NCBI RefSeq assembly: GCF_008728515.1
Contig: NC_044996.1
Span: 101,625,287 to 101,689,286, forward strand
Direction of reading: 5' to 3'
DNA from: Papio anubis
Lineage: Eukaryota; Chordata; Mammalia; Primates; Cercopithecidae
DNA length: 64,000 bases
Shown here piece after piece: positions 48,701 to 59,168 of the stretch. Made by a program: the position numbers and the translations under genes. Below the pieces are notes generated by a model. That model saw only the letters and a program-made list of their open reading frames with translations. It ran no database searches and had not been told where the DNA came from. The first letter of the stretch is position 1; each line of letters starts with the position of its first letter.

Positions 48701-51700
48701 GGTAGATGGTTTGGCAGAATGTTATTTTTACAGGAATGACCCACAGGGCAGAAGATAGATAGGAAGGATGGATACAGTAGAAGAGACGGTGTGTTCCAGT
48801 AATGAACTATAGAATTCGGGGAGGGGGGGATTGATGGATGAGGTAGGGAGATGGTATCTTCCAGGATGACCCACAGAGCCAAGGGGGTGACAAGGCAGAC
48901 TAGGTAATATAAGGGGTATAGTATCTTTCAAGAGTATGAACCGAGCACTGCAAGGAGGCAGGGAAGGGTAGACGTTTTAGGAAGAAGGTGATATCATCAC
49001 AAAATAACCAAGAGGATAGCAGGAAAGTAGAATGGTTAAATGGTTTGGCAGGATGGTATCGTCCAGAAATGAGCCAAAATGACAGTGGTGGGGGTGGCAG
49101 AAGGTATGGGTGGATGGTATCTTCCAAGAATGATTCAAAGAGGCAGGGAGAGACAGGGTACATTTTGTTTAGAGAGATGGTGTCTTCCAGGAATGAGACA
49201 CCTGGGTAGTGGCAGGGGAAAACAGGAAGGGCGGAAGTGTGGGGGGATGATATCGTCCTGGAATGAGCCAGAGGATTAGTGTTGGGGGGGTTATATCAGG
49301 AATGTGACAAAGGCTCTTCGGGGACACAGGGAAGCCTAGATGTTTTAGGGAGGGTGTGGTATCATCCCGAAATGATCAGAGGGGTAGTGGGGAGATACAG
49401 TGGTTGCATGGTGTGGCAGGATGGTATCTTCCAGGAATGAGCCACACTGTGGGTGGTGGGGGAGACCATCAGGGGGATGTTGGCTGGCACGGTATCATTG
49501 TGGAATGACCCAGAGGGACAGGGCAGAGAGAGGAAGCATGAATGGTGTGGCAGGATATATTTTCCAGGAATGAATCACAGGGGCAGTAGGGAAACATGAA
49601 GAGTGGATGGTGAGGTGGGATGGTACCGCCCAGGAATGGTCCACAGGAGCTAGGGGATGGAGAGAACATTGGCTTGTTGGCAGCCATTGTTTTTCGTGTA
49701 GTGACCCAAAGAGTTGGGAGTGGTGGGGGAGATAACTTCCATCCACGACCCAGAGGAGAGGGAGGAGACAGGAAGTGTGGAAGATGACCACGATGGTATC
49801 TTCCAGGGATGACCCAAAGGGGCAGAGGGACACAGGGTGGATTGTGTTTTGAGAGATGGTGTCTTTCAGGAATGAGCCACCCTGGTGGTGCCTGGGGGGA
49901 ACACAGGAAGAGATATGTGGAGATGGCATCCTCCTGGATGACCCAAAGGGGAAAGGGGGAGACAAGGCAAGGTGGAAGTGTTGGGGGGTTGTGATAGTAT
50001 CTTTCAGGAATGTGGTATAGTCACTGTGGGGAAACAGGGAAGGGTAGATGTGGTTATGTCGTCTCAAAATGACCCAGAGGGGTACGGGAAAATAGGAAGG
50101 TTGGATGGTGTCACAAGATGGTATCTTTCAGGAATGAGCCACACTTGCAGTAGTGGGGGTGGAGACAGGATGGAAGGTGAATGTGGATGGTATCTTCCTG
50201 GAGTGACCCACAGGGGCAGTAGGTAACAGTGGATTGGGTTTAGAGAGATGGTATCTTCCAGCAATCTGCCACAAGGGTGGTTAGAGGTCCGGGGGATGTT
50301 GGAAGGGTGGATGGTGTGGCAGGATGGTATCTTCCAGGAATGAGCCCTGGCAGGTGGGTGTTTTGGGGGGATTGTATCTTCCAGGAATGGACCACAGGGG
50401 TAGATGGGAGACAGGTAGGGTATGGCAGAATGATATTTTCCAGGCATGACCTACAGGGCAGGGGATAGAGAAGAAGGATGGATGTTGCATTGGAGATGGT
50501 ATCTTCCAGGAATGAACTATGGAATTGGGGAAGTGGGGGAATGATGGATGAGGTAGGAGAATGGGATCTTCCAGGATGGCCCGGAGATCCCACAGGGAGT
50601 CAAGGCAGGGTAAATAATGTAAGAGGGGATAGTATCAGGAATATGACACAGGCACTATAGGGTGACAGGGAAGGGTAGACATTTTGGGGAGGAGGTGGTA
50701 TCATCCTGAAATGACCCAGAGGGGTAGTGGGGAAACAGAAAGGTTGGATTGTGTGGCAGGATGGTATCTTGCAGGAATGAACCACACTGGTGGTGCTTCA
50801 GGGGAACACAGGATGGGGGATGGTATCTAACAGAATGACTGACAGGGAAGAGTGGATAGTTTTGTGTGGGGTATAGTATCTTTCAGGAATGTGACATAGG
50901 CACTGCGGGAAGACGGAATGGTAGATGTCTTAGGGAGGGGGTGGTATCATCCAGATGTGACTCAGGAGTAGGGGGAAATAGAAAGGTTGGATGATGTGGC
51001 AATATGGTATCTTCCAGGAATGAACCACACAGGTGGTGACTGGGGGAGGCAGGAAAGGGGTGGTGTTGGGAGATGGTGTCTTCCAGGAATGACCCGCAAG
51101 AGAATTGGGAGACAGGGTGGATTGGCTTTGGAGACAGCCACAGGTGCAGTGGCTGGGGAGACAAGAAGGGCAGATGGTGTGGAAGGATGGTATCTTCCAG
51201 AAACAACCCACAGGGATATGGGGAGACAGGAGTTTAGAGAGATGGTACCTTCCAGGAATGAGCCACATGGGGAGTGGTAGGGAGAGACAGGAAGGATGGA
51301 TGTTCTGGGGGGTGGTATTTGGGAATGACATAGCTGGGAATGGGGGAGACAGGAAGACAGGAATGCTGTAGCAAGATACATCTTCCAGGAATGAGCCACC
51401 AGGGCTTGAGGGGAGACATTATGATTGGATAGTGTTGGTACACGGTATAGTCAAGGAATTAGCCATAGGTTTAGAGGGGAGACAGCAAGAGTAGATGGTG
51501 TGGAGGCCGTCTAATGGCCGACAGGTGCAAGGGGGAGATAGGAGAGACTAGATAGTGCTGGGGGAATTATATCTTCCGAGATTGTGACACAGGCTCTGGA
51601 AGAGACAGTGAAGGTTGAATCTGGTTGTGGGGTGGGGGAGTGGGGAGGTAATGATATCCCCAAATCAGCCATAGTATTAGGGTGGCAATAGGAAGATTGG

Positions 51701-52072
51701 ATGGTGTAGGCAGATGGTATCTACTAGGAATGACTGTCAGAGTCAGTGGGGACATACGAAAATAGAAAATGTGTTTCCGGAGATACTGTCTTCTAGGAAT
51801 GAGACACAACTGCTGAGAGGAGGCAGGGAAGGGTGTACGTTTTGGGGGCAATGGTACCGTCCAGAAATGAACCAGAGGAGTAGCAGCAAGACAGGAAGAG
51901 TCAATGGTGTGTGGCAGGATGCTACCTTCCAGAAATGACCCACAGGTATGTGGGGAGACAGGAAAGGTTGGATGATGTGGGGAGAATGGTATCTTTCAAA
52001 AATGACTCAAAGTTCACAGGGGAGTGGGGAGACAGCGATGGGTAGATGATGTACAGTGATGGAATCTTCTAG
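44800..52072. repeat. Large intronic minisatellite, ~110 units of ~64 bp
   Basis: An irregular head-to-tail array in intron 5. The usual unit contains GATGGTATCTTCCAGGAATG, then A(G/C)CCACAGGG-type sequence, AGGGGGAGACAGGAAGG and GTGGATGGTGTGG. Tracing the TCTTCCAGG landmark by eye gives about 110 copies with spacings mostly 60-75 bp. First spacings are 67 and 66; shorter units of 30-50 bp occur. Units diverge by tens of percent, and groups of distinctive units recur hundreds of bases apart. The plus (MAOA sense) strand is G-rich. A TG microsatellite is embedded at 45750-45804. The many overlapping antisense ORFs with a periodic SFLEDTI-like phrase are array artefacts. I recognise no named satellite family. 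Confidence 0.96.
45750..45804. repeat. (TG)n microsatellite inside the minisatellite
   Basis: About 20 TG dinucleotides followed by TATG interruptions, sitting in a single unit of the array where GGATGGTGTGG-type wording would be expected. It lengthens that unit to roughly 120 bp. Confidence 0.93.
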
Positions 52073-52500
52073 GCATAGAGGACAGAAACAAGCATTTGTG
52101 AAGGCCTTGAAGTGAGGATATTGGCATGTTTGAGCAACTGAGTGGACAGTGTAGCTGGACCATAGTGATGACAAGAGCAAGTGGTATAAGGGGAGTTTGG
52201 AGGACTGGTCTAGAGGCTGATAGTGCAGGATCTATTGGCCACATTCAAGATTTGTCCTTTCTCCATTGAAGGTCATTGAAGGGTTTTGAGCAGAGGGTTT
52301 TTTGAGTTTGGCACTTTTAAAAGACCTCATTGGCTATAGTGTGGAGGATACAAGAGGGGATGCAGGATGACCAAGTAAGAGCCACCACTGCTATAGCCTG
52401 GACATATTGGTAGCCTGGACCAGGGCTGTGGCAATGAAGATGGAGAGTAGAGGATGGGTGTTGAAACAAGCATATTGACGCTTAGAGAGAACCTGGATTA
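52066..52500 (-). repeat. LINE L2, antisense, right part (after the minisatellite)
   Basis: Resumes the L2 reverse complement: TTCTAGGCATAGAGGACAGA, GTGAAGGCCTTGAAGTGAGG, TTGGCATGTTTGAGCAACTG, GTGTAGCTGGACCATAGTGA, TTGAAGGGTTTTGAGCAGAG and CATTGGCTATAGTGTGGAGG. Together with 44545-44815 it forms one element split by the array. It ends where the L1 inserted. Confidence 0.78.
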
Positions 52501-52743
52501 GCATACTTGGAGCTAACTCATAATTTCTTTTTTTTTTTTATTATACTTTAAGTTCTGGGGTGCATGTGCACAACGTGCAGGTTTGTTACATAGGTATGCA
52601 TGTGCCATGTTGGTTTGATACACCCATCAACTCATTATTTACATTAGGCATTTCTCCTAATGCTATCCCTCCCTGAGCCCCCAATCCCCTGACAGGCCCT
52701 GGTGTGTGATGTTCCCCTCCCTGTGTCCATGTGTTCTTATTGT

Positions 52744-55700
52744 TCAACTTCCACTTATGAGTGAGAACATGTGGTGTTTGGTTTTGTCTTCTTGTGTTAC
52801 TTTGCTGAGAATGATGGTTTCCAGTTTCATCCATGTCCCTGCAAAGGACATGAACTCATCCTTTTTTATGGCTGCATAGTATTCCATGGTGTATATGTGC
52901 CACATTTTCTTTATCCAGTCTATCATTGATGGGCATTTGGGTTGGTTCCAAGACTTTGCTATTGTGAACAGTGCTGCAATAAACATATGTATGCATGTGT
53001 CTTTATAGTAGAATGATTTATAATTCTTTGGGTATATACCCAGTAATGGGATTGCTGGGTCAAATGGTATTTCTAGTTCTAGATCCTTGAGGAATCACCA
53101 TACTGTCTTCCATAATGGTTGAACTAATTGACACTCCCACCAACATTGTAAAAGCATTCCTATTTCTCCACATCCTCTCCAGCATCTGTTGTTTCATGAC
53201 TTTTTAGTGATTGCCATTCTAACTGGCATGAGATGGTATCTCACTGTAGTTTTGATTTGCATTTCTCTAAGGACCAGTGATGATGAAAATTTTTTCATAA
53301 GTCTTTTTGGCTGCATAAATGTCTTCTTTTGAGAAGTGTCTGTTCATATCCTTTGCCCATTTTTTGATGGGGTAGTTTCTTTCTTGTAAATTTGTTTAGG
53401 TTCTTTGTAGATTCTGGATATTAGCCCTTTGTCGGATGGGTAGATTACAAAAATTTTCTCCCATTCTGTAGGTTGCCAGTTAACTCTGATGATAGTTTAT
53501 TTTGCTGTGCCAGAGCTCTTTAGTTTAATTAGATTCCATTTGTCTGTTTTGGCTTTTGTTGCTGTTGCTTTTGGTGTTTTAGTTATGAAGTCTTTGTCCA
53601 TCCCTGTGTTCTGAATGGTATTGCCTAGGTTTTCTTCTACAGTTTTTATGGTTTTAGGTTACACATTTAAATCTTTAATCCATCTTGAGTTAATTTTTGT
53701 ATAAAGTGTAAGGAAGGGATCCAATTTCACCTTTCTGCATATGGCTAGCCAGTTTTCCCAGCACTATTTATTAAATAGGGAATCCTTTCCCTATTGCTTG
53801 TTTTTGTCAGGTTTGTCAAAGATCAGATGGTTGTAGATGTGTGGTGTTATTTCTGAGGCCTCTGTTCTGTTCCATTGGTCTATATATCTGTTTTGGTACC
53901 AGTACCATGCTGTTTTGGTTACTGTAGCCTTGTAGTGTAGTTTGAAGTCAGGTAACATGATGCCTCCAGCTTTGTTCTTTTTGCTTAGGATTGTCTTGGC
54001 TATGCGGGCTCTTTTTTTGGTTCCATATGAAGTTTAAAGTAGTTTTTTCCAATTCTGTGAAGAAAGTCAGTCGTAGGTTGATGGGGATAGCACTGAATGT
54101 ATGAATTACTTTGGGCAGTATGGCCATTTTCATGATATTGATTCTTCCTATCCATGAGCATGGAATGTTCTTCCATTTGTTTGTGTCCTCTTTTATTTCG
54201 TTGAACAGTGGTTTGTAGTTCTCCTTGAAGAGGTCCTTCACATCCCTTGTAAATTGGATTCCTAGGTATTTTATTCTCTTTGTAGCAATTGTGAATGGGA
54301 GTTCACTCATGATTTGGTTCTCTGTTATTGGTGTATAGGAATGCTTGTGATTTTTGCACATTGATTTTGTATCCTGAGACTTTGCTGAAGTTGCTTATCA
54401 GCTTAAGGAGATTTTGGGCTAAGACGATGGGGCTTTCTAAATATACAGTCATGTCATCTGCAAACAGACAATTTGACTTCCTCTTTTCCTAGTTGAATAC
54501 CCTTTATTTCTTTCTCTTGTATGATTGCCCTGGCCAGAACTTCCAATACTATGTTGAATAGGAGTGGTGAGAGAGGGCATCCTTGTCTTGTGCCAGTTTT
54601 CAAAGGGAATGCTTCCAGTTTTTGCTCATTCAGTATGATATTGGCTGTGGGTTTGTCATAAATAGCTCTTATTATTTTGAGATATGTTCCATCAATACCT
54701 AGTTTATTGAGAGTTTTTATCATGAAGGGCTGTTGAATTTTGTCCAAGGCCTTTTCTGTATCTATTGAGATAATCTTGTGGTTTTTGTCATTGGTTCTGT
54801 TTATGTGATGGATTACATTTATTGATTTGTGTATGTTGAACCAGCCTTGCATCCCAGGGAGGAAGCCAACTTGATCTAGGTGGATATGCTTTTTGATGTG
54901 CTGCAGGATTTGGTTTGCTAGTATTTTATTGAGGATTTTCGCATTGATGTTCATCAGGGATATTGGCCTGAAATTTTCTTTTTTTGTTGTGTCTCTGCCA
55001 GGTTTTGGTATCAGGATGATGCTGGCCTCATAAAATGAGTTAGGGAGGATCCCCTCTTTTTCTATTGATTGGAATAGTTTCAGAAGGAATGGTAGCAGCC
55101 CCTCTTTGTACCTCTGGTAGAATTCAGCTGTGAATCTGTCTGGTCCTGGACTTTTTTTGGTTGGTAGGCTATTAATTACTGTCTCAATTTCAGAACCTGT
55201 TATTGGTGTATTCAGAGATTCGACTTCTTCCTGATTTAGTCTTGGGAGGGTGTATGTGTCTAGGAATTTATCCATTTCTTCTAGATTTTCTAGTTTATTT
55301 TCATAGAGGTGTTTATAGCATTCTCTGTTGGTAGTTTGTATTTCTGTGGGGTCAGTGGTGATATCCCCTTTATCATTTTTTATTGCGTCTATTTGATTCT
55401 TCTCTCTTTCTTTATTAGTCTTGCTAGCGGTCTATCTATTTTGTTGATCTTTTCAAAAAACCACCTCTTGGATTCATTGATTTTTTTGAAGGGTTTTTTT
55501 TTTTTTTTTTTTTTTTTAATCTCTATCTTCTTCAGTTCTGCTGTGATCTTAGTTATTTCTTGTCTTCTGCTAGCTTTTGAATTTGTTTGCTCTTGCTTCC
55601 CTAGTTCTTTTAATTGTGATATTAGGGTGTCGATTTTAGATCTTTCCAGCTTTCTCTTTTGGGCATTTAGTGCTATAAATTTTCCTCTATACACTGCTTT

Positions 55701-56560
55701 AAATGTGTCCCAGAGATTCTGGTGCATTGTGTCTTTGTTCTCATTTGTTTCAAAGAACAACTTTATTTCTGTCTTCATTTCGTTAATTCTCAGTAGTCAT
55801 TCAGGAGCAGGTTGTTCAGTTTCCGTGTAGTTGTGCAGTTTTGAGTGAGTTTCTTCATCCTGAGTTCTAATTTGATTGTATTGTGGTCTGAGAGACAGTT
55901 TGTTGTGATTTCTGTTCTTTTACATTTGCTGAGGAGTTCTAATTATGTGGCCATTTTAGAATAAGTGTGATGTGGTGCTGAGAAGAATGTATACTCTGTT
56001 GATTTGGGGTGGAGAGTTCTGTAGATGTCTGTTAGGTCCACTTGGTCCAGAGCTGAGTTCAAGTCCTGAATATCCTTGTTAATTTTTGTCTCGTTGATCT
56101 AATATTGACAGTGGAGTATTAAAGTCTCCCACTGTTATTGTGTGGGAGTGTAAGTCTCTTTGTAGGTCTCTAAGAACTTTCTTTATGAACGTGGGTGCTC
56201 CTGTATTGGGTGCATGTATATTTAGGATAGTTAGCTCTTCTTGTTGCATTGATCCCTTTACAATTATGTAATGCCCTTCTTTGTCTCTTTTGACCTTTGT
56301 TGGTTTAAAGTCTGTTTTATCAGAGACTAAGACTGCAACCCCTGCTTTTTTTCTTGCTTTCCATCTGGTTGGTAAATGTTCCTCCATCCCTTTATTTTGA
56401 ACCTATGTGTGTCTTTGCATGCGAGATGGGTCTCCTGAATACAGCACACCGATGGGTCTTGACTCTTTAGCCAGTTTGCTAGTCTGTGTCTTTCAATTGG
56501 GGCATTTAACCCATTTACATTTCAGGTTGATATTGTTATGTGTGAATTTGATCCTATCAT
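52744..56560 (-). pseudogene. L1 ORF2 remnant (endonuclease-reverse transcriptase)
   Basis: Spans about 3.8 kb, close to the length of an intact ORF2, but is broken into several open pieces. They are an endonuclease segment (56387-56079), a linker (55778-55389), a reverse-transcriptase segment (55275-54454), a later piece (54361-53948) and a C-terminal piece (52986-52744). A frameshift falls immediately before the FADD catalytic motif near 54465. A run of 24 T (A on the element's strand) at 55494-55517 replaces coding sequence before the KINES-type motif. It is a dead fossil with no host function inferred. Confidence 0.93.
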
Positions 56561-56623
56561 TCTGATGCTAACTGGTTATTTTGCCCGCTAGTTGATGTAG
56601 TTTCTTCATAGTGTCAATGGTCT

Positions 56624-57649
56624 TTACAATTTGGCATGTTTTTGCAGTGGCTGGTACCAGTTGTTCCTTTCCATAATTAGTGCTTCCTTCAGGAGCTCTG
56701 GCAAGGCAGGCCTGGTGGTAACAAAATCTCTCAGCATTTGCTTGTCTGTAAAGGATTTTATTTCTCCTTCAGTCATGAAACTTAGTTTGGCTGGATATGA
56801 AATTCTGGGTTGAAAATTCTTTTCTTTAAATGTTGAATATTGGCCCCCAGTCTCTTCTGGCTTGTAGGGTTTCTGCTGGGAGATCTGCTGTTAGTCTGAT
56901 GGGCTTCCCTTTGTGGGTAACCTGACCTTTCTGTCTGGCTGCACTTAACATTTTTTCCTTCATTTCAACCTTGATGAATCTGATGATTATATGTGTTGGG
57001 GTTGCTCTTTTTGAGGAATATCTTTGTGGTGTTCTATGTATTTCCTGAATTTGAATGTTGGCCTGCCTTGCTAGGTTAGGGAAGTTCTCCTGGATAATAT
57101 CCTGAAGAATGTTTTCCAACTTGGTTCCATTCTCCCCATCAATTTCAGGTATACCAGTCAAACATAAATTTGGTCTTTTCACATAGTCCCATATTTCTTG
57201 GAGGCTTTGTTCGTTTCTTTTCACTCTTTTTTCTCTAATCTTGTCTTCTTGCTTTATTTCATTAAGTTGATCTTCAATTACTGACATCCTTTCTTCTGCT
57301 TGATCAGTTCAGCTATTGAAACTTGTGTCTGCTTCACGAAGTTCTCGTGGTGCGTTTTTCAGCTCCATCAGGTCATTTATGTTCTTCCCTACACTGGTTA
57401 TTCTAGTTAGCAATTCGTCTAACCTGTTTTCAAGCCTCTTAGCTTCCTTGCATTGGGTTAGAACCTGCTCCTTTAGCTCGGAGGAGTTTGTTATCACCCA
57501 CCTTCTGAAGCCTACTTCTGTCAATTCGTCAAACTCATTCTCCGTCCAGTTTTGTTCCCTTACTGGTGAGGAGTTGTGATCCTTTGCAAGAGAAGAGGCA
57601 TTTTGGTGTTTGGAATTTTTTATCCTTTCTCCACTGGTTTCTCCCCACC
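56624..57649 (-). pseudogene. L1 ORF1 remnant (RNA-binding chaperone)
   Basis: The region matches the L1 ORF1 protein in length (about 1.03 kb) and order: an N-terminal and coiled-coil part (open piece 57524-57309), then the RRM and C-terminal part (open piece 57287-56826, with QEIWDYVKRPNL and IQENFPNLARQA). An in-frame stop separates the two pieces, the N-terminus is frameshifted, and further breaks precede the final HAKL-stop at 56624. The start is estimated. Confidence 0.9.
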
Positions 57650-58813
57650 TTTGTGGTTTTATCTACCTTTGGTCTTTGATGTTGGTGACCTACAGATGGG
57701 GTTTCCGTATGGATGTCCTTTTTGTTGATGTTGATGCTATTCCTTTCTGCTTGTTAGTTTTCCTTCTAACAGGCCCCTCAGCTGCAAGTCTGTTGGAGTT
57801 TGCTGGAGGTCCACTCCAGACCCTGTTTGTTGGGGTTTCACCAGCAGAGGCTGCAGAACAGCAACTATTGCTGCCTGATCCTTCCTCTGGAAGGATCAAG
57901 GGGGCACCCACCAGATGCCAGCCAGAGCTCTCCTGTATGAGGTGTCTGTCATCCCCTGCTGGGAGGTGTCTCCTAGTCAGGATACACAGGGGTCAGGGAC
58001 CTACTTGAGGAGGCAGTCTGTCCATTATCAGAGCTCAAACGCTGTGCTGGGAGAACCACTGCTCTCTTCAGAGCTGTCAGGCAGGGACATTTAAGTCTGC
58101 TGAAGCTGCACCCACAGCTGCCCCTTCCCCCTGGTGCTCTGTCCCAGGGAGATGGGGATTTTATCTATAAGTCCCTGACTGGGGCTGCTGCCTCTTGTTC
58201 AGAGATGCCCTGCCCACAGAGGTGGAATCTAGAGTGGCAGTAGACCTTGCTGAACTGTGGTGGGGTCTATCCAGTTCAAACTTCCCCTTGGCTTTGTTTA
58301 CACTGTCAACATAAAACTGCCTACTCAAGCCTCAGCAATGGCGGACGCCCCTCCCCACACCAAGCTTCAGCATCCCAGGTTGATCTCAGGCTGCTGCAAT
58401 AGCAGCGAGGATTTCAAGCCAATGGATATTAGCTTGCTGGGCTCCGTGGGTGTGGGACCCACTGAGCCAGGCACCGGAGGGAATCTCCAAGTCTACCGGT
58501 TGCGAAGACTGTAGGAAAAGCACAGTATCTGCGCAGGAGTGTACCGTTCTTCCTGGTACTGTCTCTCAGGGCTTCCCTTGGCTAGGAAAGGGAAATCCCC
58601 GACCCCTTGCACTTCCCGGGTGAGGTGACGCCCCTCCCTGCTTCAGCTCGCCCTCCGTGGCCTGCACCCACTGCCCAACAAGTCCCAATGAGATGAACCA
58701 GGTACCTCAGTTGGAAACACAGAAATCACCCACCTTCTGCGTGAATCTCACTGGGAGCTGCAAACCAGAGCTGTTTCTATTCGGCCATCTTGCTGGACCC
58801 TCCGCTCATTTTC
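57650..58813 (-). promoter_or_regulatory. L1 5' UTR with potential bidirectional promoter
   Basis: GC-richer sequence typical of the primate L1 5' UTR, starting on the minus strand with a YY1-type CAAGATGGCCGAATAG element at the very 5' end. Human L1 5' UTRs carry an internal sense promoter and an antisense promoter. Antisense transcription here would run on the plus strand towards MAOA exon 6. Activity is not shown by the sequence, and the copy is diverged. The plus-strand ORF at 57610-58008 is not a gene. Confidence 0.7.
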
Positions 58814-59026
58814 AACTCATAATTTCTTAAGCAGGAGAAAACATTAGTTTCTCTAAGAGTTAAAGAATGCATTCCTTCAGAAATTGAATCCTTGAGGGTG
58901 TTTTTTTTTTTTTTTCAATTGCAGTAGAAAAACTTTCTGAACACACTAAATAGTGTTGTAAAAACATTACGTTATCTGACTCCTATACATATTGATACCT
59001 GACTTCCACTTTTGTTCTGTAAACAG

Positions 59027-59168
59027 GACTGCTAGGCAGTTTGCTACTCTTTTTGTGAATATCAATGTGACCTCTGAGCCTCACGAAGTGTCTGCCCTAT
59101 GGTTCTTGTGGTATGTGAAGCAGTGTGGGGGCACCACTCGGATATTCTCTGTCACCAATGGCGGCCAG
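59027..59168 (+). CDS. MAOA: MAOA exon 6 (codons 168-215)
   Basis: Coding exon of 142 nt between TTCTGTAAACAG and the donor GTATGG. Its first base completes Lys168. It reads TARQFATLFVNINVTSEPHE, then VSALWFLWYVKQCGGTTRIF and SVTNGGQ. It carries the substrate-cavity residues that separate MAO-A from MAO-B: Ile180 (ATC 59061) and Asn181, plus Phe208 (TTC 59145), Val210 and Gln215. MAO-B would show Leu and Cys at the first pair and Ile at the 208 equivalent. Residues 172 and 175 are Gln and Thr, against Arg and Tyr recalled for human. The acceptor has a weak, short pyrimidine tract, and the 5' end of the antisense L1 lies 213 bp upstream. Confidence 0.98.

Larger units (their letters stand above)
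52530..58813 (-). mobile_element. Near full-length L1 (primate L1PA-type), antisense, inactive
   Basis: About 6.28 kb, running from a poly-A tail (T-run at 52530) through the 3' UTR, ORF2, ORF1 and 5' UTR to a 5' end containing CAAGATGGCCGAATAG on the minus strand. A perfect 15-bp target-site duplication, AACTCATAATTTCTT, lies at 52515-52529 and 58814-58828, proving a single insertion event. Both ORFs carry stops and frameshifts, so it cannot mobilise itself. It interrupts the end of the antisense L2. Its 5' end faces MAOA exon 6, which starts 213 bp beyond it. Confidence 0.95.
43762..59026 (+). other. MAOA: MAOA intron 5
   Basis: Complete intron of 15265 bp from GTAAGT to TTCTGTAAACAG. In order it holds about 300 bp of plain sequence, an L1 3' piece, an antisense L2, the large minisatellite, the rest of the L2, an antisense near full-length L1, and 200 bp of plain sequence before exon 6. 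About 14 kb of the intron is repeat-derived. Confidence 0.95.

Noticed and set aside
44795..51943. Dozens of overlapping antisense ORFs up to 190 aa with a repeating SFLEDTI-like phrase
   Set aside because: They are the minisatellite read on the minus strand. Many units are close to 66 bp (22 codons), so open frames persist by periodicity. There is no start context, no domain, and frames switch at every irregular unit.
44800..52072. Possible CRISPR array
   Set aside because: The host is a mammal. Unit lengths vary from about 30 to 120 bp, there are no constant repeats with unique spacers, and no cas genes.
54454..55275. 273-aa ORF as a host reverse transcriptase-like gene
   Set aside because: It is an ORF2 segment of the dead antisense L1, frameshifted just before the FADD motif and continuous with L1 on both sides.
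57610..58008. 132-aa plus-strand ORF
   Set aside because: It is antisense to the L1 5' UTR and composition-driven, with no domain or splice support.
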